DNA of 64,000 bases from Takifugu bimaculatus. Taxonomy: Eukaryota > Chordata > Actinopteri > Tetraodontiformes > Tetraodontidae. The stretch lies in contig CP034976.1 in the NCBI GenBank assembly GCA_004026145.2, positions 9,955,469 through 10,019,468 of the forward strand, in the 5' to 3' direction. The translations under genes were made by a program, and so were the position numbers. Below the pieces are notes generated by a model, which made no database searches, was not told the origin of the DNA, and worked only from the letters and a program-made list of their open reading frames with translations. Shown one piece after another: positions 60,801-64,000 of the stretch (its first letter is position 1; the number at the start of each line of letters is the position of its first letter).

Positions 60801-63800
60801 TCCACCTCAACACCTGCTCCTTGCAGCAGGGCAGGGCAAGGCAGGGGTTTCCAAGCAACCAAAGGCTAGGCTAGCACTTTAGCCTGTTTCTCTTGATTAT
60901 GTCTCATACATTTCTATTCCATGAGATTTTATTTTTTCCCCTCTCTGTCAATGAATTACAATGCTAAACACTGCAGCAGTTGTGCCCGCCGTGGCACCAC
61001 TGTGTCACCACTGTGTACAGTGGCCAAAGTCCACCAAAGAAAACGTGATTATCAGCTGTTATTGCACTAAAGGAAACGGCGCAATACTCATGCAGCCTCT
61101 GCTGAACTGTAAAACACGAGCTCGGTAGGTCCGTTCACTCTGGAAATCATTTTCTTTTTCTGTTTTCTGAACTGTTTGGCTGCTTAAAAATTATGTGAGA
61201 CCGCTGTGCCTGTGAGACAAAGGTGGTGATTCTATTCGCCTGTGGGAATAATGAACTCCGCTACCCCCACCCCACTTCTCTTGGCGTATGAGCCGTATGG
61301 CCTTAATGGGGTCAGGCAGATGGGTGGGGACCGTGCCGGGGGTCCATAAAGACAGCTTGATTGGACGCACATGTGACGTGCTGGTTTGTTTTTGAATATG
61401 TAGATAAGATGTGTGTGCTGAGGGGGGGCATTAGCTTTAGCCTTAACTTTAATCGTTAATAAATAGGAGATTGCTGTTTATACAGAAGAGGACAGTATGC
61501 TGATGATTGTAGGCAGTTCTCTCCGTACCCCTGCCTTTTTTGTGCAACTGTCCTGTAACTGGACGTTGGACCGTGTTAATATTTGCCCACCTTATTCCAT
61601 GTCTGGGTTTTGTTTTATCTGGCACTACCGCGTTGTCCTGGACAGCGGACGTCCTTGGAATTAAACTTCAAGTTTTGTTCATCTATTCATGTATTCATCG
61701 TCCATATTTTCCCTGAATCTCGGGAAAAGGGAGCTCCCATATCGGACGTGTCCATCACCTCCACCTTGCCTGCCCGCGTGGGGCGTGGCCATCGCGCGGT
61801 GCCTCGCGCGGAGGCTCCGCCCCCTTTACGAGCATCCACCTTCAGCACAACAAAGCATGTGTCGCTGTGCAACGCTGTTTCTGCTCTGAACGTGGATCTT
61901 TTTCAAAGGTTTGCTCGACTTTTGCGACGTTTGTTGACCCATTGATGCTCATCCTATCGCAGGTAAGGCGGATGTCTGCTCCTCGTCCTGGGGGTGACTT
62001 CATATTTATTTGTTTTGTCGGTCATTCGGCGCCATTTTTATACTCGGATTGTTTAAATACCCCGGCACGCTGGCTCGATAGTGTGGGCAAAAGTTGGACA
62101 TTTGACTGTATTCTGAACTATTCCCACTTGCATAAATTCAGTGATTTAGTCTTCCAGCAAAATGAAATTGTCCATTTAAAATTTGTCCCGTTTGCGTTCG
62201 TAAAACACCCACTTAAATTAAAAGCGGGCTCAACGTTGCTTTCTTAAGATAGACCCAGTGTATTAGTAATAAACCTCTAAATTTAGCCTGAATCTAAAAT
62301 ATCGAATGGATAGTCTTAAATGAGTGGTTTGGTGATGTTGAGAAAAATCTAGATGTATTTAGATAAATGGTGTTTAAATCGAAAGCTCGCTAACAGCGCG
62401 TTAAGATGAATCGATTTATCTGTTGGAAAACAAATCCACAAGAAGGGATCCGATGTTTAACATCTGACACATTTGCTTCTAAATCCAGATGCACTTGTTA
62501 TTCCTGCATGTCCTGATGCTCCTAGTGCAGCTGGTTATCTGAGGACTGTTCCAGCTGTTTCCAGAAATGGCTCAAATTTTCAGAGAGCTTTTTTAAAAAA
62601 TTTAATTTTTTAATTATGCTGTCCGTGTTTTGATTTTTCTGCTTTAGAAGACTTCTCTTGCCCCCTTGTTCTTGGGGCTGCATGGTTACGATCTCCATCT
62701 TCCCCTGGAGGGCAGCAGATGTAAATGCCCTGCCCATAACGCACTTAATAGAAACCCATGGAGTAAGCCAGATCTTCATTGATACTGCTGGATAAATATA
62801 GTCCGATAATCTTTTATGAGGCGCTGCAGCTCTGACGCAGAGGATGGAGGCGATGGCTTTAATGCAGCAGAGCTCGCTGGCTCTCCAGACAGATGTTAAC
62901 AGACAAGAAAATAAAGATAGGAGCAGGCTGTGCTGGGGGGCTCCTGTACTGCTGAATCAGGCACGGAGCTGCTAAAGTGATGGAGAAGGATGTTTTTGGC
63001 TCTGCAGTGTGAGAGTGAGGTCACAGAGGTCCTGGTAGAGCTCGCTGGTGTTAATCCTCTTTTGGGAGTTATGATGCATTTGTGTTGTGAGTGTACCACT
63101 CCGTTGTGTGGCTATCACTCAATAATCAACCGGATCTGTCTGTTTCTCTTCATGAACGACGGACTCTTGAGTTTTACTACCTCAAAAAACAAGCAAAAAT
63201 AATATATTACATCACGATCATGCTGTAAAATTAAAATATTGGTATTAAAACATCATGAATCAGGTTGATGAAGATATTGAAGTAAAAAAAGTGTCTTTAA
63301 TAGTGTCTAATCTTTAGTCGCTAGGCTCTGGCAGATGCTTTCAGAGGAAGCCACACTAAATCAATCAGGCTCCTTCTTTCTTTTCCCATGTCAGTTAATG
63401 TTACAGCACCAGGCTCGTGCACCATCTGTGCGTATTGATTAGTTTAGTGGAGGGTTTTAGGTTTTCGCAGGGGGCTAGACTGAAGAGAGATGTGTTCCGC
63501 ATCACTCAGGACTGCAACAAAGTAGATTTTGCTGCCAATATCTCAATAAGTGCCTCAGAGACAGAGACTATTTTAATTTGTGAAAATTGTTCGCTGTAAG
63601 TGCCTGTGCACGCGAACAACTTCAATCATATCCATGGCCTATTTTAGACGTGCGCCATGTTGCTGGGCAGGACTGATGTGAATTAACTGAACGTAGGAAG
63701 AGTTTAGCCACGCACGTGTTTGCTTGCGTGCCGGCATGTGTGTCTGTGTTTACTGAGAGGTTAATAGGAGCCACCGTGTGGCCACTCAGAGGACTGAAAA

Positions 63801-63908
63801 CTGGCCTTTCAGTTCAAATCTGATCATTTTCAGGCATGTAGGTGGGGCTCCATGTAAACCATGACTCAGCACGGCAGATTCCAACTTGTGCAACTTTCTC
63901 TCTGTCCT

Positions 63909-63909
63909 G

Positions 63910-63940
<31 letters not shown>

Positions 63941-64000
63941 ACATACATACATACATACATACATACATACATACATACATACATACATACATACATACAT
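63909..64000. repeat. (CA)n then (CATA)n microsatellite at the window edge
   Basis: CA units at 63909-63935 pass into CATA units that continue to the end of the window. The array is cut by the boundary. Confidence 0.95.

Larger units (their letters stand above)
57000..64000. other. Right-hand region without a recognisable gene
   Basis: No exon series or domain could be supported on either strand. The open frames are short or come from simple repeats. The part next to 56990 should hold the kcnk5 promoter. The rest may be distal regulatory sequence or large introns of a gene outside the window. Confidence 0.5.

Noticed and set aside
60508..60858. A 116-codon minus-strand frame
   Set aside because: It is low-complexity (RERKREREWEEKK) from a CT-rich stretch, without other coding evidence.

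Overview
The window is vertebrate nuclear DNA, most likely from a ray-finned fish with a compact, pufferfish-like genome. The evidence is split genes with short GT-AG introns, many CA/GT and tetranucleotide microsatellites, two 3' fragments of an L2/Maui-type LINE, and gene families and gene order typical of teleosts. Species is inference; the families come from reading spliced exons.

Region 1 (1-22 kb) is a mucus-protein locus. The last exon of one FCGBP-like gene (IgG-Fc-binding-protein type) is at the left edge. A complete second copy of 20 coding exons (6158-17491, 2,974 residues) follows: a signal peptide, an FCGBP N-terminal domain and seven vWD units. The 3' ends and flanks of the two copies are nearly identical, so this is a tandem duplication. 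A third relic of the same flank lies at about 21.59-22.07 kb. The second flank also carries a broken partial copy of the neighbouring FXYD gene, interrupted by a LINE fragment.

Region 2 (22-41 kb) holds small membrane-signalling genes: an FXYD Na,K-ATPase regulator (22.2-27.1 kb), an FXYD7-like gene (27.7-28.8 kb), nfkbid (nuclear IkappaB, minus strand, 30.7-35.6 kb), and the activating-receptor adaptors hcst/DAP10 (37.4-38.6 kb) and tyrobp/DAP12 (40.0-40.7 kb). The NFKBID-HCST-TYROBP neighbourhood matches mammals, as does the presence of FXYD genes nearby.

Region 3 (41-43 kb) has an unrecognised minus-strand gene for a 221-residue secreted protein, spread over ten small exons, followed by a second LINE fragment.

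Region 4 (43.7-57 kb) has a minisatellite just upstream of csnk2a1 (casein kinase II alpha, 392 residues), a complete paraoxonase gene (356 residues) with a minisatellite in an intron, a decayed paraoxonase copy, and a KCNK5-like two-pore potassium channel on the minus strand (458 residues).

Region 5 (57-64 kb) shows no supportable gene, only microsatellites.

For every gene where a complete model is claimed, exon lengths sum to a multiple of three. The exception is tyrobp, whose N-terminus is unresolved. The most notable signals are the nested FCGBP/FXYD duplication history, a DAP10 whose YxxM motif has become YMNT, the unknown secreted gene, a long-armed hairpin element inside nfkbid, and the paraoxonase relic.
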